Assembly (NCBI RefSeq): GCF_047238185.1
Contig: NZ_JBDFMI010000001.1
Coordinates: 496,001-560,000 of the forward strand
DNA: 64,000 nt
Source: Bacillus_AD sp047238185
GTDB lineage: Bacteria > Bacillota > Bacilli > Bacillales > DSM-1321
Reading direction: 5' to 3'
Part shown: positions 50,121 through 58,876 of the stretch, in pieces
How positions within the stretch are numbered: position 1 is the first letter of the stretch
How the letters are laid out: every line of letters begins with the position of its first letter
The notes under the pieces: generated by a model
What the model saw: the letters and a program-made list of their open reading frames with translations, nothing else
What the model was told of the DNA's origin: nothing
The model's database searches: none
Program-made: the position numbers and the translations under genes

Positions 50121-50720
50121 ATGAACAGAATAATAGGAATCACAGGCGGGATTGCAAGTGGAAAGAGTACAGTCAGTGCCATGATTACAGAAATGGGATA
50201 CACGGTGGTTGATGCGGATGTGGCTGCCCGTGCAGTAGTTGAGCCGGGCCAAAAAGCGTATGGAACTGTAGTTGAACAATTTGGAAGAGATATTTTATGT
50301 GAAGATGGAACTCTAAACCGCGCTAAACTGGGGGGGATCATTTTCCATGATGAAGAAAAACGGTTGCTGTTAAACAGTATTGTCCATCCTGCTGTTAGAG
50401 AGTATATGGATGAACAGCGCGATGCTGCGTTTGCAAGAGGAGAATCGGTTGTGTTCATGGATATTCCGTTATTGTTTGAAAGCAAGCTGCAGGGGACTGT
50501 CGACCAGTCGATTCTTGTGTATGTTGATTACGTTGTCCAATTAAAACGCCTTATGGAACGGAATGGGTTTTCCGAGGAAGAGGCAAAAGCAAGAATCCGT
50601 TCGCAGATGCCGTTGGAAGACAAGAAAGCAATGGCCGATGCTGTAATTGAAAATAACGGTTCTATTGAAGAGACGAAAGAACAAATTCGCCATATACTTC
50701 ACAGATGGTCGATCATATAA
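50121..50720 (+). CDS. coaE: dephospho-CoA kinase
   Basis: The 199-residue protein catalyses the last step of coenzyme A synthesis, phosphorylating the 3'-hydroxyl of dephospho-CoA. The P-loop is GITGGIASGKST (about 5-16), followed by DADVAARAVVEPG (about 31-43), FMDIPLLFES (about 108-117) and a lid region with RIRSQMPLEDKKAMADAVIENNG. ATG 50121 is chosen over GTG 50103 because the protein then starts directly before the P-loop strand, as in known CoaE, with AAAGGA upstream. A terminator follows. Confidence 0.95.
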   Translation: MNRIIGITGGIASGKSTVSAMITEMGYTVVDADVAARAVVEPGQKAYGTVVEQFGRDILCEDGTLNRAKLGGIIFHDEEKRLLLNSIVHPAVREYMDEQRDAAFARGESVVFMDIPLLFESKLQGTVDQSILVYVDYVVQLKRLMERNGFSEEEAKARIRSQMPLEDKKAMADAVIENNGSIEETKEQIRHILHRWSII

Positions 50721-50741
50721 TTCAATCATTGGCTATTATTC

Positions 50742-50771
50742 AAAGAGAATGCTAAATGCATTCTCTTTTTT
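50742..50771 (+). terminator. terminator after coaE
   Basis: AAAGAGAATGC pairs perfectly with GCATTCTCTTT around a 5-base loop, followed by T. Confidence 0.92.
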
Positions 50772-50831
50772 TGTGTTTATTGGTTAATAAAGGAAATGGA
50801 GAAAACATTTAATAATTTTTATCATAATATA

Positions 50832-50861
50832 TTCACATTTGAAGTTTTAATATGTTATACT
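50832..50861 (+). promoter_or_regulatory. gapB promoter
   Basis: TTCACA, an 18-base spacer and TATACT lie 53 bases before the start codon. The -10 element sits inside a CcpN-like operator. Confidence 0.65.
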
Positions 50862-50893
50862 AATAGCGATACGGACATAAAAAGTATAACATT
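50851..50893. promoter_or_regulatory. pair of CcpN-like operators at gapB
   Basis: TATGTTATACT at 50851-50861 agrees fully with the pattern TRTGHYATAYW given for CcpN. A second copy in reverse orientation lies at 50883-50893, with 10 of 11 matches. GTTATACT and AGTATAAC form a perfect inverted repeat around the start site. CcpN represses gapB during glycolytic growth in B. subtilis. Confidence 0.65.
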
Positions 50894-50913
50894 AATTCGG
50901 GAGGGGCCGAAAA

Positions 50914-51948
50914 ATGAAGGCTAGAATTGCGATCAATGGGTTTGGACGAATTGGGAGAATGGTATTTAGAAAAATGATGTTGGATAATCAAGTGGATGTA
51001 GTGGCAATCAATGCATGCTATCCGGCCGAAACTCTGGCCCACTTGGTTAAATACGATACAAACCACGGTAAATTTCTAGGAGAAGTAATCGCCCAGGAAA
51101 ATGCGTTGGTCGTTAATGGGCATAAAGTGGCCATTACGGGAAGCCGCAACCCGAGTGAGTTGCCTTGGAAAGAAATGAATATAGATATTGTTGTGGAAGC
51201 AACAGGAAAGTTCAATGAACGGGATCAGGCAGCACAGCATTTGGATGCGGGCGCTAAAAAAGTCATTTTGACTGCTCCGGGCAAAAATGAAGACGTTACC
51301 ATTGTCATGGGTGTGAATGAAGGGGCATTGGATTTGAATAAGCATTCGGTTATATCTAACGCATCATGCACAACCAATTGCCTTGCTCCGGTGGCAAAAG
51401 TGATTGATGAGCAATTCGGCATCATCAACGGATTGATGACGACTATACATGCCTATACGAATGACCAAAAGAATATTGATAATCCCCATAAAGATTTGAG
51501 ACGAGCCAGAGCATGTGCACAAAGCATCATTCCGACAACGACCGGTGCCGCGAAAGCGCTCTCTCTTGTATTGCCGCAGCTTCAAGGGAAATTGCACGGG
51601 ATGTCATTGCGTGTTCCGACCTCGAATGTTTCGCTTGTAGATTTGGTAGTGGATGTAAAACAAACTGTTACCGCTGAAGATGTGAATGGTGCTTTCCTTA
51701 CATCATCACATGGTTCGTTGAAAAACATCATGGAATATACGGAAGAACCTCTTGTCTCGGTCGATTTTAATACAAATCCGCATTCTGCCATTATTGATGG
51801 CCTTTCAACGATGGTTATGGACGGGAATAAAATTAAAGTGCTCGCCTGGTATGATAACGAATGGGGTTATTCATGCCGTGTAGCTGATTTAACCAATTAC
51901 GTGGCAAAGGAACTGAATAAGTTGAATCAAGTTCCGGCCAATTCATGA
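50914..51948 (+). CDS. gapB: glyceraldehyde-3-phosphate dehydrogenase GapB (gluconeogenic)
   Basis: The 344-residue protein shows INGFGRIGRMVFRKM (about 7-21), the catalytic SNASCTTNCLAP with Cys152, and the downstream His in LMTTIHAYTNDQ. Cofactor loop NACYPAETLAHLVKYDTNHG lacks the Asp after strand 2 that marks strict NAD use, fitting the NADP-preferring GapB. The location next to coaE and speD matches B. subtilis gapB, which works in gluconeogenesis. The promoter carries CcpN-like sites. GGGAGGGG lies before the ATG. Confidence 0.95.
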   Translation: MKARIAINGFGRIGRMVFRKMMLDNQVDVVAINACYPAETLAHLVKYDTNHGKFLGEVIAQENALVVNGHKVAITGSRNPSELPWKEMNIDIVVEATGKFNERDQAAQHLDAGAKKVILTAPGKNEDVTIVMGVNEGALDLNKHSVISNASCTTNCLAPVAKVIDEQFGIINGLMTTIHAYTNDQKNIDNPHKDLRRARACAQSIIPTTTGAAKALSLVLPQLQGKLHGMSLRVPTSNVSLVDLVVDVKQTVTAEDVNGAFLTSSHGSLKNIMEYTEEPLVSVDFNTNPHSAIIDGLSTMVMDGNKIKVLAWYDNEWGYSCRVADLTNYVAKELNKLNQVPANS

Positions 51949-51954
51949 TAAGAA

Positions 51955-51980
51955 GCTCCCCTCTTAGTGAGGGGAGTTTT
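51955..51980 (+). terminator. terminator after gapB
   Basis: CTCCCCTC pairs perfectly with GAGGGGAG around a 5-base loop, followed by TTTT. Confidence 0.9.
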
Positions 51981-52055
51981 CTATTTTATTGAGAAGCAGC
52001 CCGTTTTAAAAGAAACATAAAAGTTACATTTTTTACATTTTATTCTATTATTTAT

Positions 52056-52229
52056 TGAAAAATATTCCTGTACCCTTTATACTAGTCATCGTGAACTTCT
52101 TTTTACAGAATTTCACTGTAGCTACTTAAAGGGTTAGGACCTCTTTGGACTAACTTTCCCCCGTGGTAGTTATGGACGTCTTTAACTTTTGCATTGAGAA
52201 ATTTAAAATGTTAAAAGGGGGAATATGAC
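52056..52229 (+). promoter_or_regulatory. speD promoter and leader with hairpin
   Basis: TTGAAA at about 52056 with a TATACT-like -10 near 52079 marks a promoter, leaving a leader of about 140 bases. The leader contains an AAGGGTTAG/CTAACTTT hairpin near 52127-52155 and a C-rich tract. No known riboswitch class is recognised. Confidence 0.4.
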
Positions 52230-52604
52230 ATGGAAACGATGGGTAGACATGTGATATCAGAACTTTGGGGCTGTGATTTTGAAAAGTTGAATAACGTAGC
52301 GAGAATTGAGCAAATTTTTGTTGATGCGGCATTAAGATCAGGTGCTGAAGTCCGAGAGGTGGCATTTCATAAGTTTGCCCCGCAGGGAGTCAGCGGCGTG
52401 GTAATCATTTCGGAATCTCATCTGACTATACACAGCTTTCCTGAGCACGGGTATGCTAGTATAGACGTTTATACATGCGGTGAGCTTGATCCCAATATTG
52501 CGGCTAACTACATTGCCGAAGCTCTGGGAGCGGAGACGAGGGAGAATGTGGAGCTGCCTCGGGGAATGGGGCCGATCGCTGTCAGCAAGGCGAAAGTGTT
52601 TTAA
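52230..52604 (+). CDS. speD: S-adenosylmethionine decarboxylase proenzyme
   Basis: The 124-residue protein is the short prokaryotic class that makes decarboxylated SAM for spermidine synthesis. The self-cleavage site is visible between Glu62 and Ser63 in SESHLTIHSFPEHGYAS, where Ser63 becomes the catalytic pyruvoyl group. His68 and Cys83 are the processing and catalytic residues. Start METMGRHVIS and length are typical, and AAAGGGGG lies upstream. It stands alone between terminators, as in B. subtilis. Confidence 0.96.
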   Translation: METMGRHVISELWGCDFEKLNNVARIEQIFVDAALRSGAEVREVAFHKFAPQGVSGVVIISESHLTIHSFPEHGYASIDVYTCGELDPNIAANYIAEALGAETRENVELPRGMGPIAVSKAKVF

Positions 52605-52616
52605 TCTGGATAACTC

Positions 52617-52644
52617 AAAGAGGTGTATATGCACCTCTTTTTTT
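52617..52644 (+). terminator. terminator after speD
   Basis: AAAGAGGTG pairs perfectly with CACCTCTTT around a 6-base loop, followed by T. Confidence 0.9.
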
Positions 52645-52836
52645 AATGCCATTTTTCTCGTTTTGCCCAAAGGGGGATACTGTCCTCCTTTGGCAGGGAA
52701 GAATATGCCTTATAATGCGACTCACTGAACAAAACACTTTGCTATTGTGAAAATAGCTTGTTTTTTATAATATAAGAATACAATATAACATCGATCTGCA
52801 AGTATGGTCCGACTAAGAGATAACGGAGTTGATAAT

Positions 52837-53295
52837 ATGAAATGTCCGAGCTGTCAACACAATGGTACACGGGTATTGGATTCACGTCCGATTGATGATG
52901 GCCGTTCTACGAGAAGGAGAAGAGAATGCGAGCGGTGCGGTTTCCGTTTCACTACATTTGAAAAGGTAGAAGAGATGCCATTGATTGTAGTGAAGAAGGA
53001 CGGGACGCGCGAGGAGTTCTCTGGAGATAAAATTATGCGCGGGCTCATCAAAGCATGCGAAAAGAGGCCGGTCCCTTTCAAGGAACTTGAAAATCTCGTC
53101 ATGGAAGTTGAGAAAGAATTGCGCAGCAGTGGATTTACTGAAGTGAATAGTGAGATAATTGGTGAAAAGGTTATGAACCGCCTGGCTAAAATCGATGAAG
53201 TATCATATGTCAGATTTGCTTCTGTTTATCGCCAATTCAAAGACATTAACGTATTTATTGAAGAACTGAAAGATTTAATAAAAAAAGACCGTTAA
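52837..53295 (+). CDS. nrdR: transcriptional repressor NrdR
   Basis: The 152-residue protein represses ribonucleotide reductase genes in response to dATP. The zinc ribbon is CPSC (3-6) and CERCGFRF (31-38), and the ATP-cone domain (about 46-140) has VVKKDGTREEFSGDKIMRGL and VRFASVYRQF. Start ATG 52837 gives MKCPSCQ as in other NrdR; the longer frame from 52804 adds a non-family extension. It lies upstream of dnaB and dnaI, matching B. subtilis. Confidence 0.95.
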   Translation: MKCPSCQHNGTRVLDSRPIDDGRSTRRRRECERCGFRFTTFEKVEEMPLIVVKKDGTREEFSGDKIMRGLIKACEKRPVPFKELENLVMEVEKELRSSGFTEVNSEIIGEKVMNRLAKIDEVSYVRFASVYRQFKDINVFIEELKDLIKKDR

Positions 53296-53322
53296 GAGCT
53301 AAGTATATTTGGCTCTTTTTTT
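53294..53322 (+). terminator. terminator-like hairpin after nrdR
   Basis: AAGAGC pairs with GCTCTT, extended by AA/TT across a mismatch, followed by TTTTT. It begins at the nrdR stop codon and may be a partial terminator before dnaB. Confidence 0.75.
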
Positions 53323-53384
53323 AACAGAAAGTGAAGATTGTTTTATCTTTACTGGATAATAAGCATTGAAAGGTTTGAGTGTTG

Positions 53385-54788
53385 ATGATGAATCATTGGC
53401 AGCAACTGCTTCCTGTCGACCAATATAGAGTGACGACAAAGGGAATATTGGATGATTACAGCCGGAAGATCATTACGATGCTCTATCAACCGCTGATTGG
53501 CCCTCTAAGTGTAAGTTTATATATGACTCTGTGGAGCGAATTGGAGAGCAATAAACGTTGGTCTCAGGAAGCCAATCATTACAGCTTAATGAATATGCTG
53601 GATGCGCCTTTGAACGACATATACCAGGCAAGAGTCAAGCTGGAAGGGATCGGGTTAATGAAGGCATTCAAAAGGGTAAATGAGGAAGAGACGACATTCG
53701 TGTATGAACTGATGGCCCCTTTATCCCCTGAACAATTTTTTACAGATGGAATGCTGAATATATACCTATATAAAAAAATCGGTAAAGTTCAATTCGCTAA
53801 ATTGAAAAAATTCTTTTGCGATGAAGAATTCGACCGGAGTTCCTATGAAGAGATAACCAAATCTTTCGCGGATGTTTTCGTCTCCTCGCATCTAACATCA
53901 TTGTACGTGGCGGAAGATTCAAAAGGAGACTTGGAGCCTGCTGCTGGACAGGCCTTCCATTCGGAAGTGCAGCCTAAGGAGCTAGAAGGATTCAGTCATT
54001 CATTCGATTTTGGCCTTTTTTTTGCAGGGTTGAAGTCTTCTTTGGTTCCGGAAAAGGCGTTCTCGAAAAATATAAAAGAAACGATAGCCAAGCTTTCATT
54101 TATTTACGGTATAAATCCTTTAGTGATGCAATCGCTTGTGATTAAGGCGATGAATGAACAAAACGAGATTGATGAAGAAGAATTAAGGAAAGCAGCACGG
54201 GACTGGTTCCAAATCGAATACAGCGACGAATATCCATCACTGTCCGAACAAATCCAGCCAGCTAAATATAGACAGGCGGCAGCTGAACCTGCATCTGAAG
54301 AGGATGTATTTATTCAGCATCTTGAAACGATTTCCCCGCGCGAATTATTGCGCCAATATGGCAATGGGGCAGAACCGACTTCCCAAGTCATGAGAACGGT
54401 GGAAGAAGTAATGCTTGACCAAAAGTTGCTGCCGGGCGTGATGAACGTCCTCATCGATTTTGTCATGAATATAAACGATATGAAATTCACGAATTCCTAT
54501 GTGAAGGCGATAGCGGGCCAATGGGCAAGAAAAAATGTAAAAACCGTAAAAGATGCAATGGAGCTTGCTAGAGCGGAATATAAGAAATCCCAGAATAAAC
54601 AGGCCAAAGGCAGCAATAGCACTTACAATAGCAAGAAGGCTGTGCGGACAGAAATAGTCCCTGATTGGCTTAAGGAAGGGAAGGTTGAGGCCAGTACAGA
54701 TCAAACGAAGGCTGAAGAACCTGATTTTGCCCGCCAAAGAGAAGAGATGCAAGCCAAATTAAAGAAAAAATACAATGCAAAAGGGTGA
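53385..54788 (+). CDS. dnaB: replication initiation/membrane attachment protein DnaB
   Basis: The 467-residue protein helps DnaD and DnaI load the replicative helicase. It has the DnaB N-terminal winged-helix region (about 1-110: IITMLYQPLIGPLSVSLYMTLWSEL), a central oligomerisation part, a DnaB/DnaD C-terminal (DDBH2) helical domain (about 325-400 with MNVLIDFVMNINDMKFTNSYVKAIAGQW) and a basic tail. The start codon is chosen by family alignment (MMNHWQ against MADYWK); GTG 53379 and TTG 53382 are also in frame. It is followed after six bases by dnaI. Confidence 0.93.
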   Translation: MMNHWQQLLPVDQYRVTTKGILDDYSRKIITMLYQPLIGPLSVSLYMTLWSELESNKRWSQEANHYSLMNMLDAPLNDIYQARVKLEGIGLMKAFKRVNEEETTFVYELMAPLSPEQFFTDGMLNIYLYKKIGKVQFAKLKKFFCDEEFDRSSYEEITKSFADVFVSSHLTSLYVAEDSKGDLEPAAGQAFHSEVQPKELEGFSHSFDFGLFFAGLKSSLVPEKAFSKNIKETIAKLSFIYGINPLVMQSLVIKAMNEQNEIDEEELRKAARDWFQIEYSDEYPSLSEQIQPAKYRQAAAEPASEEDVFIQHLETISPRELLRQYGNGAEPTSQVMRTVEEVMLDQKLLPGVMNVLIDFVMNINDMKFTNSYVKAIAGQWARKNVKTVKDAMELARAEYKKSQNKQAKGSNSTYNSKKAVRTEIVPDWLKEGKVEASTDQTKAEEPDFARQREEMQAKLKKKYNAKG

Positions 54789-54794
54789 TATGTT

Positions 54795-55727
54795 GTGAAA
54801 AAAATTGATAAATCTCTTTCGAAGCTCACCCATACTGAATCATTTGCCAAGAGGTACGAGGCTATCCGCAAAGACACTTTATCCCATCCAGAAGTAGTGG
54901 CCTTCCTGAATCGTAATAGCTCGGCTATAAGTGAAGATATGGTTGAGAGAAGCTTAATGGACCTGTATGAATTTACAACCCAAGTGCACGATTGCTCGGA
55001 GTGCAAAAGCCTGGCGGAATGTAAAAATATGATGAAGGGCTACATACCCAAGCTGGGATTACAGGGCAACCGCATTGAGCTTTTTTATGAACGGTGCGAT
55101 AAGAAGATAAAGGAAGATGATCGCAGAGATCGGGAAAAATTGATCCAAAGCCTTTATATCCCGAAAGATATCCTGAAGGCGACTCTTGGGGAAATAGATA
55201 TCAATAATGCTGAAAAGCTGAAGGCTGTTAGTGCCGCTGATGCTTTTATTGATGATTATATATCCGGCAAAAAGCCTAAGGGGCTGTACTTTTATGGCTC
55301 TTTCGGCGTCGGTAAGACCTATTTGCTGGGAGCGATTGCTAATGATCTGGCGGATAAGCATATATCTTCATTGCTGATTTATGTGCCTGATTTCTTAAGG
55401 GAGATTAAATCGGCTATTGGCGACAACACGCTGAATGAGAAGCTTGAATTTGTGAAAAAAGCGCCGGTCCTTATGCTGGATGATATCGGAGCTGAAACGA
55501 TGACCAGTTGGGCTAGGGACGAGGTGCTTGGCCCTATCCTTCAGCACCGGATGGCTGATCGGCTGCCGACTTTCTTTACGTCAAACTTTGACTTCAAACA
55601 ATTGGAGAACCATCTGACATACTCCCAAAGAGGGGAAAAGGAAGAAGTTAAAGCTGCCCGCTTGATGGAGCGTATCCGTACGTTGGCTTTGCCTTATTTA
55701 TTGGACGGGGAGAATAGGAGAAAATAA
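54795..55727 (+). CDS. dnaI: primosomal protein DnaI (helicase loader)
   Basis: The 310-residue protein loads the DnaC-type helicase at the origin. The N-terminal domain has a zinc-binding set Cys67, Cys70, Cys76 and Cys101. The AAA+ domain has Walker A FYGSFGVGKTYLL (about 172-184), Walker B VLMLDDIGAE (about 223-232) and sensor 1 FFTSNFD. GTG start with GTGATATGTT upstream, six bases after dnaB. Position 84, where the B. subtilis protein is recalled to have a zinc-ligand His, is Ile here. A terminator follows. Confidence 0.94.
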   Translation: MKKIDKSLSKLTHTESFAKRYEAIRKDTLSHPEVVAFLNRNSSAISEDMVERSLMDLYEFTTQVHDCSECKSLAECKNMMKGYIPKLGLQGNRIELFYERCDKKIKEDDRRDREKLIQSLYIPKDILKATLGEIDINNAEKLKAVSAADAFIDDYISGKKPKGLYFYGSFGVGKTYLLGAIANDLADKHISSLLIYVPDFLREIKSAIGDNTLNEKLEFVKKAPVLMLDDIGAETMTSWARDEVLGPILQHRMADRLPTFFTSNFDFKQLENHLTYSQRGEKEEVKAARLMERIRTLALPYLLDGENRRK

Positions 55728-55761
55728 ATCCCTGAATGTAAGCGAATCAGATGGCTGGAAG

Positions 55762-55796
55762 AAGAGATCAAGTGGAAATAGGCTTGATCTCTTTTT
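55762..55796 (+). terminator. terminator after dnaI
   Basis: AAGAGATCAAG pairs perfectly with CTTGATCTCTT around a 10-base loop, followed by TTT. Confidence 0.92.
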
Positions 55797-56026
55797 GTAT
55801 AGCTTTTTACTGTTGTTTCTATAGCGAGCGATATCCGCTTTCGAAAGTCTAACTCCTTCCACTCCAATTGCTTGGTGATTCTGCTCTTCTCATAAGCAGA
55901 AAAGAGCCTGTTGGATAAAGGGTTTTCCTGAAGGTTGGTCTATCTACTCTCTGATCGCTTTTTTATTTATATGTTAAAATATGGATGTGCCCTTCATATA
56001 GTGGTAAGGAAGGGGAGGTTGCAGAA

Positions 56027-56260
56027 ATGGATAAAAAAGCGGCTGTGACGCTCGTATTGGGGATCATGTCCATTTTACTGCCTTATTTTGGCGTTGTTCC
56101 GGGAATCTATGGAGCGTTGAATGCGAGAAGAGGATTGCGAGAATGGGAATATGCCGAGAAACGGGAGAATAGGGGCGTCCTAATTGCGGCGTGGATATGC
56201 AGTGGCTGTGGTGTTGGATTGCAAGCCATCTTATGGGCCCTTTTCGTAAATGGCATGTAA
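56027..56260 (+). CDS. DUF4190-like small membrane protein
   Basis: The 77-residue protein has two membrane helices (about 4-26 and 50-73) joined by a charged loop (NARRGLREWEYAEKRENRG). This is the typical layout of DUF4190 proteins. ATG 56027 is chosen because GGGGAGG lies 8 bases upstream. Function unknown. It opens a three-gene islet that interrupts the conserved dnaI-ytxC order. Confidence 0.7.
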   Translation: MDKKAAVTLVLGIMSILLPYFGVVPGIYGALNARRGLREWEYAEKRENRGVLIAAWICSGCGVGLQAILWALFVNGM

Positions 56261-56302
56261 GCATTTGAGGATAGGAAGTAGCGGTCGAAGGAGGAGTCGG
56301 TT

Positions 56303-56533
56303 TTGAGAAGAGGTTGGGTGATTGGCGATAAATACTTTTTGGTGTTTTCAGTCATACTTTCTGCTTCTTCAGTTGCCATTTTAGCAGCGGGCGGCAAGGA
56401 GCAGCCGAATGGCAGTCAGTTCATATGGGCATCTATGCTGGTTGTTACCCTTCTCATGCTGTTAACACTGCACATAAAAAAACGGAGAATATGTGAAACC
56501 ATTTCTTCCAGCTTATTAAGCATAGTAGCATAA
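56303..56533 (+). CDS. small membrane protein, 76 residues
   Basis: The frame starts at TTG with AAGGAGGAG upstream and encodes two hydrophobic helices (about 11-29 and 41-57) followed by a basic segment (KKRRICETI). No family is recognised. It lies 42 bases after the DUF4190-like gene and 38 bases before the S41 protease gene, so the three may be an operon. Confidence 0.55.
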   Translation: MRRGWVIGDKYFLVFSVILSASSVAILAAGGKEQPNGSQFIWASMLVVTLLMLLTLHIKKRRICETISSSLLSIVA

Positions 56534-56571
56534 TTATTTGTTAGAAATCATATGGCGGAAAGTGGGATAGG

Positions 56572-57864
56572 ATGGGCGATAGAATGTTTATAGATATTTT
56601 CGAAGAAATTATTGATATTATGCATCATGATTATGCAGGGGCTAAAGATAAACAGGGATGGGACCACCCGGAGGAGTACAGACAGAAAATAAAGCGGCTA
56701 GATGGTTCAACAGAAAGGGAGTCGGAATTGTTTTGTAAACTGGTGAAGGAGTATTTGCTGGATTTTAAGGATCAACATTTATCATTCCATCACGTGAAAG
56801 CTGCCTCTCGGACTTACTGCGGTTTCAAGACGAGAAGGTATCAGAATGCCCTCTATATAACGGAGTCTATAAGTGAAAAAAATTTTCAGGCAGGCGATAA
56901 AATAACCGCATTGGATGGGGAAGGAATTAGCGAGCTGGCCATCCGGCATAAAAAGGATCTCTATGGAGAAGCCGAGGAAAGGCAGAACTGGAGTGATATT
57001 TTGAAGCTGTACAATGAAGCTACTGTGGAGAAGCCGGATGGGCATGCCCGAAAGCAGGCGTTGAAAAAATACCCCGTTGTCCCCTATTCTCCCCAATATA
57101 GTGCAGAAAAGCTGGATAACGGCATTGTAAAGATGACATTGACGGACTTCGACAATGCCGATGCCATCCGAAAGCTGATAGGCGAAGTAGAACCACTGCT
57201 TTGTTCATCCCGTGTGTTGATTATGGATGTCCGCATTAATTACGGAGGAGCCGATTCTGCCTTTCTTGGATTGCTGCCCTTTATTTTTCCGGTGGGAGTG
57301 ACAACCATTATTCCGGACGACCTCTATCCAATGGAAATGAATTATACAAAGAGAAATGTAGAATTAAGAAGCAAAGAGTTCCTTGAGTTTATCCAAATAA
57401 CCGAAGATAAGGGTAGTGTGGATTTTTTCAACCACTGCCTTAGAGAAATGCAGGCTAATAAAGGAAAGGGATTTCAGAAATATGTACACCAGCGTTCTGG
57501 GCAATCCATCGATATACAGGGAAGGAAGAACCCGGAACAAATTTTCATTCTTTCGGATGTGGCCTGCGGCAGTTCCGGCGATTCTTTTGTTGATGTATGC
57601 AAATTATCGAAGAAAGTGACTGTAGTAGGAAGGGCTACTGCCGGTTTGAATGACTATGCAAATTTAGCGGAACAAACATGGAAGGAAGAATTCAAATTGC
57701 AGTATGCGACATCCAGAATGATGTCCGTTGATAAAGGGGAGGGTATGCAAGGCAAAGGAATTGTCCCCCATGTCCATATTCCATGGAAGCCGGAGCATAT
57801 AGGAACAGACGTAGATTTACTGTATTGCCTTGAAGCTGCCGATAGTAGCAAAGTCTGTAAATAA
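56572..57864 (+). CDS. S41 family peptidase-like protein
   Basis: The 430-residue protein resembles tail-specific (S41) proteases. A helical N-terminal part (about 1-75) is followed by a PDZ-like segment (about 100-130: AGDKITALDGEGI). The catalytic domain follows, with LIMDVRINYGGADSAF (about 217-232), the likely nucleophile Ser in ILSDVACGSSGDSF (about 325-338) and GRATAGLNDYAN (about 350-361). No signal peptide is seen, which is unusual for CtpA-like enzymes, so it probably acts in the cytosol or is not secreted by Sec. The start could also be ATG 56584. It is not part of the B. subtilis dnaI-ytxC cluster. Confidence 0.7.
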   Translation: MGDRMFIDIFEEIIDIMHHDYAGAKDKQGWDHPEEYRQKIKRLDGSTERESELFCKLVKEYLLDFKDQHLSFHHVKAASRTYCGFKTRRYQNALYITESISEKNFQAGDKITALDGEGISELAIRHKKDLYGEAEERQNWSDILKLYNEATVEKPDGHARKQALKKYPVVPYSPQYSAEKLDNGIVKMTLTDFDNADAIRKLIGEVEPLLCSSRVLIMDVRINYGGADSAFLGLLPFIFPVGVTTIIPDDLYPMEMNYTKRNVELRSKEFLEFIQITEDKGSVDFFNHCLREMQANKGKGFQKYVHQRSGQSIDIQGRKNPEQIFILSDVACGSSGDSFVDVCKLSKKVTVVGRATAGLNDYANLAEQTWKEEFKLQYATSRMMSVDKGEGMQGKGIVPHVHIPWKPEHIGTDVDLLYCLEAADSSKVCK

Positions 57865-57947
57865 TCCCGATTGAAACCGTCCTTTTTCCTTCTAAAACAG
57901 AAGAATGTCCATATACATGTATAGAACATGTGTAAGGGGGGGTACGG

Positions 57948-58805
57948 TTGGTATCAATCAGTTTTGATTCCGCCCATGAAGCGGAACTATTTTTGCATAT
58001 ATGTCAATATGATTCCGGCAATGAGAGATTGCTTTCACATATGTCCCGCAATGCAGGCAATACAGTTGTGGGGTTGGAACAGCAAAGCGGCTTGGATGCT
58101 CTGGTCCCGCTAAAGAGAGTTTTCTTTATATACATACAAAAAGAGTGGCTGCCATTGTGGCTGGATCGGATTGTAAAAGAATCCTTTTATTATAAAGAGC
58201 AGGATGAATGTGACCAGATAATAGAAATCGCGGGCATGATGATGATGATGGAGAATGAGCAGACGACTGCCTTTTGGGGGCGTCTCCAGCAGAATTTAGA
58301 AGAAGGCCTGTCATCTATACTGGAAAGGGGGGTCCCCTTTTCGTTTTCAGCATTTCTCGCTTTCAGGGAAAAAAGAATTCTCCAAGAGCTTATGTATTTT
58401 GTAGAGACGGCCATCGATGAGTATAAAATGGAACAGGAATACCTTAATTTTATCCATACATTGCGCGGGTATATGCATTCTGTCTCGCCTAAATTGCCCC
58501 GGCTTCACGTTGTGCACAAGGAACATTTTATGTTCTATAATGATTCATTGCAGGAATTGAACAGGGCTGATTTGGTCCGCTATACGGACAGGCGCCTGTT
58601 TTCGGATTATCCTATGTACATCGATTCGAATGTGCTGGCTCCGCTTATATCAATTGCTCCAGAAATTCTGTCGGTATACAGTGATGAGGAAAACCATCCC
58701 ATTTTAATGACTGTCCGACGGATCTTTGAAGAAAGGGTTGAGATATTGCCGCTCAGCGAGTTTGGAAAAAATGCCAATTTTCAGAACATAGCAGACGAAA
58801 AGTAA
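57948..58805 (+). CDS. ytxC: putative sporulation protein YtxC
   Basis: The 285-residue protein matches YtxC by length, mostly helical composition and position immediately upstream of thrS. It contains a Met-rich helix (GMMMMMENEQ, about 94-103) and a conserved-looking stretch YHxVSPKLPRLHVVH near 170-185. No catalytic motif is seen. The TTG start has AAGGGGGG 5 bases upstream. YtxC is annotated as a sporulation protein in Bacillus; its function is not defined. Confidence 0.85.
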   Translation: MVSISFDSAHEAELFLHICQYDSGNERLLSHMSRNAGNTVVGLEQQSGLDALVPLKRVFFIYIQKEWLPLWLDRIVKESFYYKEQDECDQIIEIAGMMMMMENEQTTAFWGRLQQNLEEGLSSILERGVPFSFSAFLAFREKRILQELMYFVETAIDEYKMEQEYLNFIHTLRGYMHSVSPKLPRLHVVHKEHFMFYNDSLQELNRADLVRYTDRRLFSDYPMYIDSNVLAPLISIAPEILSVYSDEENHPILMTVRRIFEERVEILPLSEFGKNANFQNIADEK

Positions 58806-58815
58806 CAAACCTCTC

Positions 58816-58844
58816 TTGCTTTTATAAACATAACAAACTATAAT
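58816..58844 (+). promoter_or_regulatory. thrS promoter
   Basis: TTGCTT, a 17-base spacer and TATAAT lie just upstream of the T-box leader. Confidence 0.75.
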
Positions 58845-58876
58845 GATGTACATACGAACGTACCATACGTAAAAGT

